This document shows positions 10,971 through 24,300 of a stretch of DNA of 64,000 nucleotides, piece by piece. Position 1 is the stretch's first letter, and every line of letters starts with the position of its first letter. Under the pieces are notes generated by a model. It was not told the origin of the DNA and did no database searches. It saw only the letters and a list, made by a program, of their open reading frames with translations. Where the stretch lies: the NCBI GenBank assembly GCA_905250075.1, contig CAJNOP010000046.1, positions 374,112 through 438,111 of the forward strand. The letters are read 5' to 3'. The DNA is from Rotaria sp. Silwood1 (Eukaryota; Rotifera; Eurotatoria; Philodinida; Philodinidae). The position numbers were made by a program, and so were the translations under genes.

Positions 10971-13900
10971 ATGTTCATAATGAATTTGAACTTAACTTTA
11001 GTGATACTATTCATGACCCTGTTTGTTATTCATGAGTCACATTTTCAAGGTGGGACTATCAGTTACAAAGTTATAGGTACTAATGGATCACAATTGATTG
11101 TTCGCATTACACAAACATATACGTATGTCTAGCCGACAATCTATTGTAACAATACCTATATTGCTAATCAACAAAGTTTGATACTTACTCTTTTTGGAGA
11201 TGCAACAGCAACGCTTATTTGTATTGCTAATTGTTCAACAAGTGGTGGTTATATATCCATACCTATTGCGTCAAAATGTACTGATTATTCAGTTGGAATG
11301 TTAATTACTGTTGGACAACGAACTGACGATGTTTTACTTAATAACGGATCATATTTTAGTATTACTAATAACGGAAGCGCTTTTCGTACTCTTAGTCTAC
11401 CGAGTGGTAGTGGATCAAATCAAAATTGGAGTATATCAACTCTGATTGATTTACGTATGTGATCCGATGGTAGATACAATAACCCACCGTTAGCTACTAT
11501 GATCTGTCCTATTGATATTCCTGTTGGTGTTCAACAAACGATTTCAATACCAACAATAGATGCTGATAATGATGAAGTTCGATGTCGTTTTGCAAGCGGT
11601 GCTATTGAATGCGATAGTGTTTGTCCACCAAAATCATTACCGAATGGTACTACTATTTCAAATAATTGTACACTTATTATCACAGGTGCTCAAGCGGATG
11701 ATTGATATACTGTTACTATTCAAATATTTTACATAAAATCTGTTATTTTATTTTCTTCTTAAAAGTTAGAAAGTAAACATTTGATTACATTTAATAGAAA
11801 AAAAAAGAAATGACCTAGTCAGGGTTTGTATATTAAGAAAGAAAATGAATATGTCAATATTTTTTTTGCTTTTGTTTCAAAAAGAAATAGAAACGAGTTT
11901 TATTCTTTCTGAACAAATTATTTTCAAGGTCGATATTAGATAAATTCTGCTTGTTGAAAGATATAATCAACATCATACTTTCACGTAATTCTATTTTAAA
12001 TATATTAGGTTGAAGATTTTGCAAATTCGATGACTACAATACCTTATAGCTCAGTTTCTGTTCAATTTCTTTTCATGTCTATGCTCAACCTAATTGTACT
12101 CAACGACCGTATTTGTATGGTCCAACTCTCGGAGGTACATGTACTGGCGTACAAGTGGGAGTACCATACACTTTGGAGTTAATTGCAGAAAACTACTGTT
12201 CTAGTTATGGCATTAAGATAGTAGATATAGCCACTCAACCATTTCCAATTGTTATTAAAACGCCAATTGTTCACAATACGAGCACTCTATGGTCAATAAC
12301 TCTTACATAGACACCAACAGCAAATGAAGTTGGTTGACAAATATTTTGTTCAGTTGGTATTGACAGGTAAATCAATTTTTTGGTTGAAAACTTCATTTCG
12401 CATATCAGTTGTTTGTTTTAATAACCAAAGTGTTCAAACGAATCAATATTGTCTTACCTTCACTGTGGGTAGGGGAACTTTTGGGACATGTCCTGTAGTA
12501 GAAATAACTACTAATGAGTAAGATTTATTTCGATTATTTATATAGACATAGAAAGTATTATTATTTGTCTGATTAGAATGACTACCGAATCATTAACAAC
12601 AGAATTATCAACAATCGAATTAACAACGACACAATTACTGATAGCAGACTCAACAATAACACAGTCTTCAATGTAAGTTTTCTTATCACTTCTCCAGAAG
12701 TAAAGACAACAAATCAGAACTATTACTCATTTCAAAAAAGAAGAGCTGTGAGTATTTTTGAATAAGCTTTGATAGAAACAAGTCAGAGAGTTGTGGTTTT
12801 CACGATTACAAAGAGGAGACCCAGGCATGTATATCAGTGCTGAAATTTGAGTGACCAGTATTAAACCAATTAGATTAGTTTTGGGTGGACATTTGAAAAA
12901 CGATATTGGAAGATCAATTTTTCAGATGACCTTGGCTGTTCATTTGATCAATAGATAGGAAAAATTGTTCTCTTTCTGTTTACACAAGGCGGATATTGCT
13001 AACTTGTTCCATTCAAGAGTTAATAGGGATTTTTTTGTGGCCTTCAATTTCACCAGATTGATCTGTGAACATTCGAAAAAGCATTCAGGTAGGAATAATT
13101 CACAGTCCTGAGTTAAATGTTAATATATTTTTTACGATTCGAAAGGATCTGACACTGTTATTTCAGAGTTTCGCAATTTGCCGTAATGTAGCATTATAAG
13201 CCTACACATCATAAATATTGAGATAACAATGTCATGTCATTTCGAGTTTAAAAATAAATATCGCTATTCGACTCAACACCGTGAATTAAATCTGCCTAGA
13301 TGAGTTTCCGAGTAATCTTAAACAAATTAGCTGAAATCGCGAGTCTCAAGAAAACCTTGATAACTCTGGGACGAACTAAGCTAATAATGTCAATATTTTG
13401 AGGATCGAAAGTAAAGAAATTTTTCTATCTACTGGTTAAATTAACTATTAAGATCGAGTGAGAAATGGGCCTGCAATATCGTTTTTCAAAATGTCCACCA
13501 TGAATTGATCTGAATGGTGCAAGACTGGTCGCTAGAACTTCAGTACTTATATATACGCCTGAGACTTCTTTTTGTAATAGCAGAAACCACAGCTCTCTAT
13601 CTTGTTCCTATCTAAAACTATTCAAAAAGACATTTTTCTTCTTTGTTGAAACACTTTATTTCTTTTGTACAAATATTCAGCTCATTTGAAAATATTCTAG
13701 AACTACAATCACAGTTGAAAATACAACTATTCGTAAGTCTATCAACTTTCGCTATTTATCTTTTATGTTGAACTTGTATTACATATTTTACTTTACAGAC
13801 AACAATACATCATTAGATTCAACTGCCGTTATCGTTCCAGTAATCGTCATTCCAATTTGTTGTTGTTGTTGCTGTTGTTTTTAGTTATTTTATTTCATTA

Positions 13901-14759
13901 GGTTAGTAAAAATATCGAAAATAAATTTATTAATTCATCGATAATGTTTAAACCCTGTCATGTAATTTATGATGAGCAAAAGAAAAAGTTTGTCATTACG
14001 TACACAATAGAAGGAGCTTATTGTAATAAACCTTCATTTATAAATGGAAAAAAATATGAAATGAACGAAAACGATGATAACAATAGTGGTCCATTGACCG
14101 ATACGTCCTATATAACTTTAGGTGACAAAAGTATTTATACTGAATCCCTATCAGCTGGTTCTTTCTTAACCATAAACAACGATTATAATGTATCTTTGGC
14201 TTTGAAGAATAGAAATACGTCAATTACACTCGACACAACATTCGACAGTATTAATGAACACAAAATGATACGACATCATCATCCCCTTCCATTGTTGCCA
14301 TCGATTTCTAAGAATGTTCAATCAATATCAAATATTACTGAAGATAAAATTGATCATAGTCAAGGAACAACAACCTATGATCTTCATTCAATGCAACCAC
14401 AATCAACTCAACTAGATAGGTCATAGGCATCACCTACTATCAACAATGATATTAATCAAAATAATATTCAACAAAGAAACGATCTGTTTCATATTACATC
14501 ATCATCCCATTCAACATTCGCGCCAAGGCATGATTATCCATCACATGATCAATTATCAGCATCTAATGTTCGACAAGATAGTACAATATGGACAAAATAT
14601 CCTCGATGGGTTCCCCGTCTAACACAAGCTAAACAAGTTCATACTTCGTAAGTCACCAGCAACCATTCAATTAATAAAGAACAATCATGTGATACAACAT
14701 CTGCATCCAGTAGATCTACTACTAAGACAATACCACGTTATGTATTCTTCGATGAGTAA
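10971..14759 (+). pseudogene. Decayed secreted/type I membrane protein gene
   Basis: A reading frame from ATG 10971 starts with a signal-peptide-like stretch (NLNLTLVILFMTLFVIHESH). It continues as a Cys-, Thr- and Asn-glycosylation-rich extracellular protein broken by in-frame stops at 11130 (TAG), 11460 (TGA) and 11703 (TGA). Exon 2 starts near 12009 (after TTAG), has a frameshift near 12070, then stops at 12308 (TAG) and about 12335 (TGA). Downstream are Ser/Thr-rich stalk exons (about 12579-12672 and 13700-13732), a hydrophobic segment VIVPVIVIPI followed by seven Cys (about 13830-13880), and a cytoplasmic-like tail from 13944. The tail has further stops at 14424 and about 14649 and ends at 14757-14759. 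The modules (ectodomain repeats, stalk, TM, polar tail) suggest a receptor-like or cadherin-like surface protein; from memory it resembles large surface proteins of bdelloids, which I cannot confirm. The number of lesions argues for a pseudogene rather than sequencing error. Confidence 0.72.
12752..13630. repeat. Fold-back element inside pseudogene intron
   Basis: The left arm (about 12752-13165) and right arm (about 13205-13630) pair over about 410 bp around a hinge of roughly 45 bp. For example, GGACATTTGAAAAACGATAT at 12888 matches the reverse complement of ATATCGTTTTTCAAAATGTCC near 13476. AGAGAGTTGTGGTTTTC near 12785 matches the reverse complement of the segment at 13584-13600. Pairing continues inward to GACACTGTTATTTCAGA / ATTGAGATAACAATGTC at the hinge. 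The arms are diverged but collinear throughout, as expected for an old fold-back transposon or MITE. Confidence 0.68.
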
Positions 14760-15789
14760 CATTTTCTTTTATAATATGCGATACACTGTTGTTCTTGCAT
14801 ACTTAAACACGCTCTCTTTTTTTTTTTTAAATAAAACACATAACTAGAATCTCTGAAAAATAGTCAATCTCGTATTACTTAGATTTCGACATCACTTGTG
14901 ATGCAAAAATAATTGCTGAAATTTTCACTTATGGTTCTCTGTTTAGAAATATCGTATAGAGTTCACTCTTCTCTTGATGATGATACGAAAATAGCTCTGG
15001 CAACTTTTGTTTTCTTCAAACGTATCTCCCGTATCAAAACTAGAAGCGTCTTTATCACTCTTGCAGATAAGATATGATTATTTATGTTTTAGCGCGCTTT
15101 ACGATCGAAACTTTGCAGATCACTCATTGATTTCACAAACTGGGTCACCTGACTTATGGACTAGTTTACAAATGCTAAAGTGACGCTCCATGCAAACACA
15201 AAGGATCATCCATATATACAGACATTGATCAAAACTTTTATTTTTTATATAGGTTCGAAAGATCATCAGCTAAAAACGACAAATCCAAAATTTTAATTGA
15301 TTTCGTTGTTCTATAGTAGAATTAACCTTGCTTGACTATTCAACACTATCTATCTGCGATCAAGAAAATAGTGATTAATTATCTGATACATGTATACTAG
15401 AACGTTACTTCCTCAAATCAGAGAACTTTTGCATGCTATATATCAAAAGATAGATCACCAACAGCTGAAAAAATGAGTTATTTAAAATATTACATATACA
15501 CAATTTATTTGCTGAATCAACATGAGTACACAAGCTAAGAGGGAACCAGCGAATTTCCAAGATTTCAAATTGATGAGAATCCAAAAGTATGAGACAATTA
15601 ATCACTAAATCGCTGATAGCAGATAAGTAGTGTTGAAAAGTCGATCTAGATCATCTTTACTGCAAGACATCAAAATTTACTAAAAATCGAGGTTTACTAA
15701 TGTTAGATGATAACCTCTCGAATGCATATAAAACATCAAAAATTTCAACTATCATCAGTACCTCAGTTCTTTTGTCCTTTTACAAGTAC

Positions 15790-15997
15790 CAATGGTGAAT
15801 CCAGAAATTTCTGAAGGCGATGGCAGATAAGCGAAAAATGGAGTCCAATAAGCGAAACGAGAGCAAATGAGCGAAAGTGGGAGGCGGATGAGATAAAAAT
15901 GTAAAATATCCAAGGAAAATTATTAGACAAAAACCTTGGAGTTATATCCAAAGGGGAAGGCGGTCGTCACATCTGCCTCCGTCTGGATCCGCCACTG
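15790..15997. mobile_element. Short hAT-like MITE (208 bp)
   Basis: The left end CAATGGTGAATCCAG and the reverse complement of the right end CAGTGGCGGATCCAG form imperfect terminal inverted repeats of a type common in hAT elements. Flanks ACAAGTAC (15782-15789) and AGGAGTGC (15998-16005) agree at 5 of 8 positions, compatible with a decayed 8 bp target duplication. The interior is more GC-rich than its surroundings, with repeated GCGAAA motifs and no ORF of note. Confidence 0.5.
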
Positions 15998-18129
15998 AGG
16001 AGTGCTTTCTTAATGAACCTATCTTCTTAGTTCGAAACACATAATCTGAAGCAGTATATAATTCTATACAAAATTCAAATTAGTTTTAATCTTTATTAAC
16101 AAATTGAAGTCTTGAATGATAACGAAGATTTTCTTTCTCATATAAAATAGTGCTTTCTATCAAAAATAAAGCGTATAATACATTTTATTTATTATTAAAG
16201 AATTACTGAGAAAGTTTTTCAAGTATGAAAGTCAATAAAGTTTTTCTTTACACTCTAAAAAAAAATATCTAAGGAAAGAAATATGTAGCAAGATCTCTTT
16301 TGACAATATTTGATATTGAGTTTTTTTCTCACTGATAAGTTAATTTCAAAATTTTTTTTCTTATGTTTTTTGAGGTTCAGAAATTGCTTTTTCAACTGGA
16401 AAAAAGTATAAGTTTTCTATGATGCATCTATGCAGAGTACTACGTATCAAGATTTCGGTAATTACTTTTGCCTCATTGATTATTTTGAATATTATGTCTA
16501 TTTTTATCATTCTATTTTCATTCGTTCTTTTTGTTTATCAATATATTTAAGAATGTTTCTATCATTTATTAAACTTAGTTTCATTCATACTAGTATCATA
16601 TAAATTATTCAACAAAATCATTCAAGTTAAATGAACTTGCTCTTTAATTATCTGATTGAGAAAAAAACTAAAGTAAATATAATCATACTAATGTAAAAGA
16701 AACCTACCTTTAACTGTTAATTACAATATATGATATGTATAAATTCATCTACAATAATTTTTTTTTTGCTTTTATAATCAACATATGTCAAAGAAATTAC
16801 TTATTTATAAATTATTATACCCAACTATGTGATCAACTATTGAAATTATCTGTAGACTTTTTAAAAAAATTTTATTAATCAGCGAATACACATAGAATTT
16901 CGTAATGATATATTCTTCTTTAATTACAATTTTTAAAAATTAATGATTTTTAATAGAGACGCAATAGTCACAAAGAATAAAAGCATTCGATTTAGACAAT
17001 CTCTACATGATTTTCGAAAATCAATATAACAATAAAAAAAGAAAGAAAAAAAACTTTTGAAATCACTCTTTGACAATATTAATTAAATTAAAATTTATTT
17101 TTTTGGTCTATGAAAATCAATAAAATTACTTTATCATAGGATTTAATTTAAACGTAAAAGAGACAATAGATCAATAAAACATGATTTAGTTGTCTACATA
17201 TCGCTCTTTAGTGAGTTTGTCGATTTCATAAATGTTAAACTCAATTTCTTATATGCATTTTAATAGTAATGAAAATTCTGAATCATGAATATATATCACG
17301 AATTGTTTTTCTTGTTCTTTACATATGATGTAGCCATAGTATTCTTTTTTTTTGCATTGTATTTATTTACATTTTGATGAAAAAAAAAATGACACTTGAA
17401 TACAATGTTTGTCAAAGATGCCAACCAATTCACATAAATTAAAAAGAAAATTGTCAATGTATTGCATCATGTACATATATAGATTTATCAAGTATAAGAA
17501 AGAAATGATTATTACCTTTGCGCAATTGAATTTTTATGTTTTTCTTTTTCTCTTTTTGTCTAGAATATGATATTCCATATGGACTCGTAGCAAACAAAAC
17601 AGAATTTTTATTTTTAGGATTTTTAATACTTACTTGTAGATAAAATCAATATAAATATGATCACTTACCAATTCGTTCTATGTGAAAAATTTGTTAGTTT
17701 TAAACTAAAGTCTTTCAATGAATGTAAGCAACAAGAATACTACATCACATTTTATTTTTCCATGAAATAAAAAAACAAGATACTAAAAATTTATTTTTAG
17801 TCTTTTCCATTGAAGACATACTGATCTTGTTTTTCAAGCTGTGATAGTCTTTGAAATGAATGTGTTTTCAAAAGAACTATCATCTTAACATTCGATGATA
17901 TACATATAAATATCTGATGTGAGTTTATTGTGACACATATATAATGATTAGATGATAATACCGAATCAGATTGTTGAAGATGCAACGATACTAAGCGGAA
18001 TCGTGTAAATCAACCGCTCAGTAAAGATACATCTTAATAATGAACGGTGTATGTATATATATGTGTAAACTGGGACGAATGAATGTTAAAATGTGCGAGT
18101 GAGAAAAAGTAAAGGTAGTGGCAACAAAA

Positions 18130-18260
18130 TGAGATGTTGATTTAAAGAGAGAAAATGAAAGAAAAAGAAAAGAAAGAGAGAAGTGAAAAAAGAGTGTGTG
18201 TGAGTGAGTGAGTGAGTGAGAGAGAGAGAAGGAGAAAGTGTGTCTTTCTCTCTTTCTCTC
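18130..18260. repeat. GA/GAGT microsatellite region
   Basis: A purine-rich tract holds (GTGT)n, (GAGT)n and (GA)n runs around 18191-18232, followed by CT-rich sequence (TTTCTCTCTTTCTCTCTG) that can pair with it as a weak hairpin. Confidence 0.85.
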
Positions 18261-19824
18261 TGTCCAGGTGTGCATGTATGTTCTAAATTCTAATAACAAG
18301 ATATTCGGGCGCTTGATCTGACTGTTACTCTTTTGTCTACCTGACTTCTGCTATTTCTAATAAGTTGACACACTTGTCAAATTTACGGATGACTAAATAG
18401 TCAATCAAAAAAAAGTAGACTAAACAGTAGATATACAATTCGTGTGTCTTCTATCGATTTCCACCTGTCCTGTCATCATAGATTTTTTTTATTTGTCTTA
18501 CATTCATACATTATTAAATAGTGTCACGCTCTTTACTTTCATAGATTTTTGTATTTCTGCTACTAGTCAATTGACTATTTTCGTTTCCATTGTCATCATC
18601 ATTACCATCCCATTAATGTTCAAGTGTGGATCTCTCTGTCTCTTAAATGTGTGTTTGTAAGAACACCTTTTTTTTCTCTTGTTTCTCTTTACTTTCTTTT
18701 CCTCAGAGAAGGCGGAGGAAGAAAACGAAGTAAGAGCTCTTCTCTCTCAAGTGTGACGACGAGCAAAGTGATTAAATGCAACTAAGTGAACAACGCATAC
18801 AGTAACAGTTTTAAGAGTAAAGAATTTTTTTTCTCTCTTTTTTTTTTTCATTTCCAAAAAAATTCAAAATGACGTTCTTTTGTTTTCTAAAGGTGCAATG
18901 TCCATCGTGTCTCGCACCGATTTGTGTTCGTATGAGTTCATTGATAAGTGTTTTCTTTCATTTCCACCGTAACAACTTCCTTTTTTGCCTTTCTTATTCA
19001 CTCATAACTACTACTACTACTTCGAGTAGCATACACTTTTTTTTTGCTAAATACATGCACGGCATCAAGCGTTTCGGCTCATGATTTGAAATGACAGACG
19101 TGAAACGAGAGAAAGAAACGTGCGTGTATATATAGGTGTATAAGAAAAAAAACGAACGGGTTTCCGCTTTGTTACCATCATAACTACTATCGTGGTAAAA
19201 TGGCCTAGTGAGAAAGTGTGTACCGTCATCGTCTACTTATCTATCCGGTGTAAAAGAAAAGTAAGTAAAAATGAAGGAAATTGACATCAACATATGAGCT
19301 GGAAGCGATGTAAGTGAGTGTGAAATGAGTCCGTTGTTCTTTCTATCAATTCTTTATTTTTATAGTGACAATTAGATTTTGTGAATATACATTTCTATTC
19401 ATGTGTTTAGAGGAAAAAAAAAGAAAATGATTAAAGAATAAGTAATGATTGAACAAAATATTTCTTATAAATATTTAAGTTCTATTGGTCTAGTTAAATG
19501 TATTTTGATCAAGAAGAAATTAAAATAATTCATTCATGGAATCTCACTTTCTCTCATACAACTCTTCAAATCATTGATAAAAATTATAGTGAGATCAATT
19601 ATAAAATAATGAACTGAACTTACTTAAATAACATGCTAGACTATGAATGACTAGCATACTTTTCTTCTGTCTTTGCCGGTGTGTCTGTGTATTTTGAAAG
19701 ACGGTTAGTCGACCGTTGTGTTGAATGAAAGAGAGAATAGTAGTTGCAGTAGCAGTAGCACAAAGAAGAAAAAAATGAGAGAGAATTATGAAAATGTTCG
19801 TTAAAGTGTGTGTGCGCAGCGCCG

Positions 19825-19856
19825 TCTCGCTCTCCCTCTCTCTCTCTCTCTCTCTT
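19825..19856. repeat. (CT)n microsatellite
   Basis: Uninterrupted CT dinucleotides follow a CTCGCTCTCCCT lead-in, within a broader CT/GA-rich zone. Confidence 0.9.
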
Positions 19857-21279
19857 ACTTTCACAATGTACGATGCATTTTGAAATTCCATTAAAAATGA
19901 GTGTGTTTGACACACGACGAGTGAAAGAAAGTATGTAAAAAGAAACGAGAAAGAAGAGACAAAAAAGAAAGTGAGAGAATCATATACTAGTCTCTTCAAG
20001 CATCTAACCAGCTGATATATTGAACAATGTTCATCACTGCGGTTAGTATGTTTCTCTTTCTCCCTCTCTCTCTAGTATGATTTCCACTTTTATAAATTCA
20101 AGATTGAGAATGACTACATCAATATATATTGGATATGGTTGAAAGCAAGCAAGCAAGTTTATTTGACATACGACGACTTCTTTCTTTTTTCTCTGTCTCT
20201 CTCTTTCACTCGAATTGTTTGTTTAAGACAATGACTTTTTTTTTTCATTTTCAGAAAGTGTATGAATGTATGTCTAATCATAAGATGACGACGACAAGCA
20301 ACTATTGTGAAAGAAGCAATACCTTGTTTGCATATTCACCAAACGAGCCATATGTAAACTTTCGATCGATCGAGTGTGCATTATGTTAGATATATGCTTT
20401 TGACAATGAAATTTCTCTCGCAAATATTGTCCTTGCAAAAAGAAAGAATAAAACATTGTGAAATCTACTAAATAAAGTTACGATAATCATTTATTTCGAA
20501 TTTCATATATTCTAAGACTTTACCAATTACTGTGTATGTATTCATACAAGAAAATATAAGTCAATGCCCAATAAATTAATCGACATTTATTTTTGCATCA
20601 TATTCATTTATTTTGTAGTTGCGAAAAAACCATCTGTAGAGAGATGTTTGTTTTTTTTTTAACAGACAATATGGATGATTTTGTTTTTCATAAAAATAAA
20701 AATTAGATTCTCTTATAAAGTAGATAGAATGATTCAACACTTGAAAATAATTAGTTTTTTTGATTGCTTTTCATTCTTTATCGAAAAACATCAAGTATTT
20801 GATTATATAGAACAAAGCAAAAATAAATTATTTTGAACAAGAAAAAGAATATTCACTACTTGCCACCGTGATTCTATATCATTGTGCGACATCTTTAATA
20901 AGGAAAAAAAACATTTCAATATGAAGTGTAGACTTTTATTCTATTTAAAATTAATTAATTTCCTTTTTTTTCTGAATTATATTTATATTTTCCGAGCACC
21001 AGCAATTGAATAATTGGTTATACTATTTAACGTATTACAGTATTTCTCTTTGTCATTTAAAATATAGACGGAATGCATTTTTTATATTTCTCGTCGCTAC
21101 TATCAACGTGAATAATATTTACTGTAGGGCTAAGGATCGTCCATGATTTATCTTGACCTGTCATTGTTCGTTCAATGAAAGCAATTCATTCTTCTTAGCA
21201 TATCTTTTATTACTGCATGAAACAAAGATCTTCTTATTCTATTTATCTATAGTTTAACATTTGTGTTTCCATTTCATTT

Positions 21280-21281
21280 AG
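21280..21281 (+). promoter_or_regulatory. Acceptor-like AG 54 nt before LEMD3-like ATG
   Basis: GTTTCCATTTCATTTAG precedes a 54 nt leader. It is a candidate 5'UTR cis- or trans-splice acceptor. Confidence 0.4.
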
Positions 21282-21335
21282 ACAAGCATTTCTAATCGTA
21301 AACAGCACATCAGTATATCAAAAGAGAGAATAACG

Positions 21336-24300
21336 ATGACTCTTACTGATCAACAATTACGTCAAGAATTAATAAATTATGGTGAAACTGTACCACCAAT
21401 TACTCAACGCAATCGTGAACAACTTCGTGCTCGGCTTGAAATTCTTCAATCACAAACACGAACACGTACTTCTGCTTCACCATCACGTTCTCAAGCTGCT
21501 GCTTCACCATCGCGATCTCAACTTGCTGCTTCTCCATCACGTACAACACGTACCAGTAGCGCTGCTGCTTCTGCTTCACCATCACGACCTCCTGCTGCTG
21601 CTTCTCCATCACGAATGACACGTGCTACTGCTTCTCCATCACGCACAACACGTAGTGCTGCTTCACCATCACGATCACTTGCTACGAGTTCACCATCACG
21701 TATCCGTTCAAGTGCAACAACAACTACTACAGTAGCATCACGTCCAACAACTCGATCACAACAACCATCGAATCTTATTGAATTGAGTGATTCAGAAACA
21801 GATTCATCATCAACTGGTGTTCTTATGTCAAGATCACTTCGTAGTGGACAAACAACACCTAATGTGCAAACACGTTCAATTGCATTACGTCGTCAAAACG
21901 ATTCACCGACTGGAATACCATCAATAACTGATATAGCAGGTTCAGGAAATATAACTGATGATGTTGAACAATCGAGTATGTTATTCTTAGATAGTTCTTT
22001 TTTTTTTAATATTTCTAATGAATACTTTTAGTTGCTCGGCATCGTCGTGAAATAAAACAATTACTTGATTCAGCACGTGATCGAAATCGTGCAACTAATA
22101 CAAGCATTTCTTCTTTACATTCGGCCGAACATCAAGAACAAATAGGAACACCAATTCATCCAAGTTCGAAATCACGTACTCATCAACAACCATCAAAAAC
22201 CGATGATGATGATGATGATGATAATAACGCGAAAGTTAAACGATCACCAAAATCTGATAAAGATGAAGAGAAAAAATCATCATTTAAACATATACGAAAA
22301 CCAATTGGATCATTTTTGGGAAAAAATTCAGATTTTATAAAAAATATTTTAAAAATTTTACTTGTTAGTTCCATTCTCATTGGTGGAGTCAGTTTTTTAG
22401 TACAATACTATGCTGAATTTTTGCCACGTACTAAAGGTAAATTTATTATTCGACAATCTGAAGTTTTTGAAACTTTGATTTCTTGTAGAAATAAATTGTG
22501 CGGTTGAGAATGTTGTAAGTATTTTGTTTAATTTGGTTTGTCTTTTTCTATTTAATTATTCTTTTTTACTTAAGACTACATGTGAAGATATGAAACCATT
22601 AATTGCTGCTGTACGAAAACAATTACAAATTCGAACTGGTAATACTAACACAAAAAATAGTTTTTTCTTTTATGAATATAATTTTGTTGTATAGGTGAAG
22701 TGGATTGTGGTTTTCGTCCTAGTAATGATATTTTGGTCAAGAGATCTGAAATCGAAAAAAATTTAAACGAAAAAGTAAAGAAAGATTTTTCTTTTGTGTA
22801 TGTATGGAAATGTATCGGAAATTTACATCTAGGGACTAAAATTTACTTTGGGTGATGAAGAACGATGGAATGCATTAGTTATGTATATTTTGACTACGCC
22901 ATCAAAAGATATATTGTAAGTTTATGTTTAAAAGGAAAGACTCAATGTTTGAATTAGAAAATTATCCAATTAGTGATTTCAAATAATATGCAGACGCTTT
23001 AAAAATTTCATATGGGTCTATAGGACACATTGAGGTATCTAGAAATAAACTGATTGGAGAAATTTTAAAAAGCCAAATTTTCTTCAAACTTTCATTGATA
23101 CATGAAGCTTTTGAAAGATGATTTCTGTATTCCTCATGGAAAAATGAATTTTTTTTAAATTTTTTTTTGTGCATGACACATAACGAAATAAACTTCAAAA
23201 ACCTGCAAAAAAGAACAAATCTATTTGCTCTGTTCAGCATATAGAAATTTTTTGAAATGTACGTACTTTACAATTCAGCAGATTACAAAGAATACAACAA
23301 TTCGCCGGTTATATTTAGAACTGGACGAAATAAAGGAAATTCGAAAACAATAAATACTTTTGCGTTTTGTTCGCATCCTTTCATCTGAGTTCTATTTAAT
23401 TAATTTATGAATCTTTAGAGTATGGAATGAAGCAAATAAAGAAACGAAAAATCCTACTGAAGCAAGAAAATTAAGTACACCAGAAGCAGTACGCGCATTA
23501 ACATGTCGCGCTCGACAAGATATTAGTAATACATTAAGAAACTTTATTTTACTTGTGTTAGGTAAGTAGTTAATTTTTTCATGGATTTTGTTTTGAAAAA
23601 GTTTCTTTTTTCCCTTTAAGGATCTACTGGTCTTTTAACATTAGCTTGGTATCTTCAAAAACAATCGAAAGCACATCAAGACAATGAAAGAACATACAAT
23701 AATCTTCTTGAAAAAGCAACTAAACTACTTGAAGAACAATATGAAAAACATATTCAAGATCCTAATGCACAACCATGGCTTGCTATAAGTCATATTCGTG
23801 AAAAACTTATTTCAAAAGAAGATCAGTTCGTATCTTTTCTTTTGATGTTATATTTCATTTTTTTTTCATTTGATTTCATATTTAATAGAGATAAATTAAA
23901 AAATATTTGGGAACGTGTTAAAAAACAATTAACGAAAGAAAAATCACGAATTAGTTCTGAAACACAAGAAATCAATGGTGAACATTTTGATGTTTGGCGA
24001 TGGTTAAAATTATCACCAAAAAAAAATAAATCGGTATAATGAAAAACAAAATGAAAGTATTTGTTCTAGAAAAATTCAATTTTTTTTTCTTTGTTTGAAC
24101 AGGAACCTGTAAATATTTCAAATGAAGAAAATAATGCTTTTATTACATCTGAAGTAGGCCTTACTGAATGTCTTAAATTACGTAATTGCTTTCGTTCGGA
24201 TAAGTATGTCATTTCAATAGTCTTTTCTGTTTCTGAATATTGAAAATCAAATGTTTTTTTTTAGTTATGCTGATGATGATGAAATCGATCATGTTATTGA

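Larger units (their letters stand above)
14760..21335. other. Long non-coding stretch upstream of LEMD3-like gene
   Basis: No exon chain or protein family is visible over about 6.5 kb. Contents are AT-rich DNA, one small hAT-like MITE (15790-15997), and GA/CT-rich microsatellite-bearing DNA between about 18050 and 20220. The latter resembles promoter or 5'UTR DNA seen elsewhere in the window. Open frames here are low-complexity (Ser/Phe/Leu or Arg/Glu runs) and not credible proteins. Confidence 0.55.

Noticed and set aside
10971-14759. TGA read as Trp (alternative genetic code or recoding) to explain stops
   Set aside because: TAG and TAA stops and a frameshift are also present, and the intact zinc-finger, RhoGEF and Ly6-like genes in the window terminate normally at TGA or TAA.
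18018-20456. Several Ser/Phe/Leu- or Arg/Glu-rich open frames
   Set aside because: They are translations of GA/CT-rich low-complexity DNA, with no splice chain and no family features.
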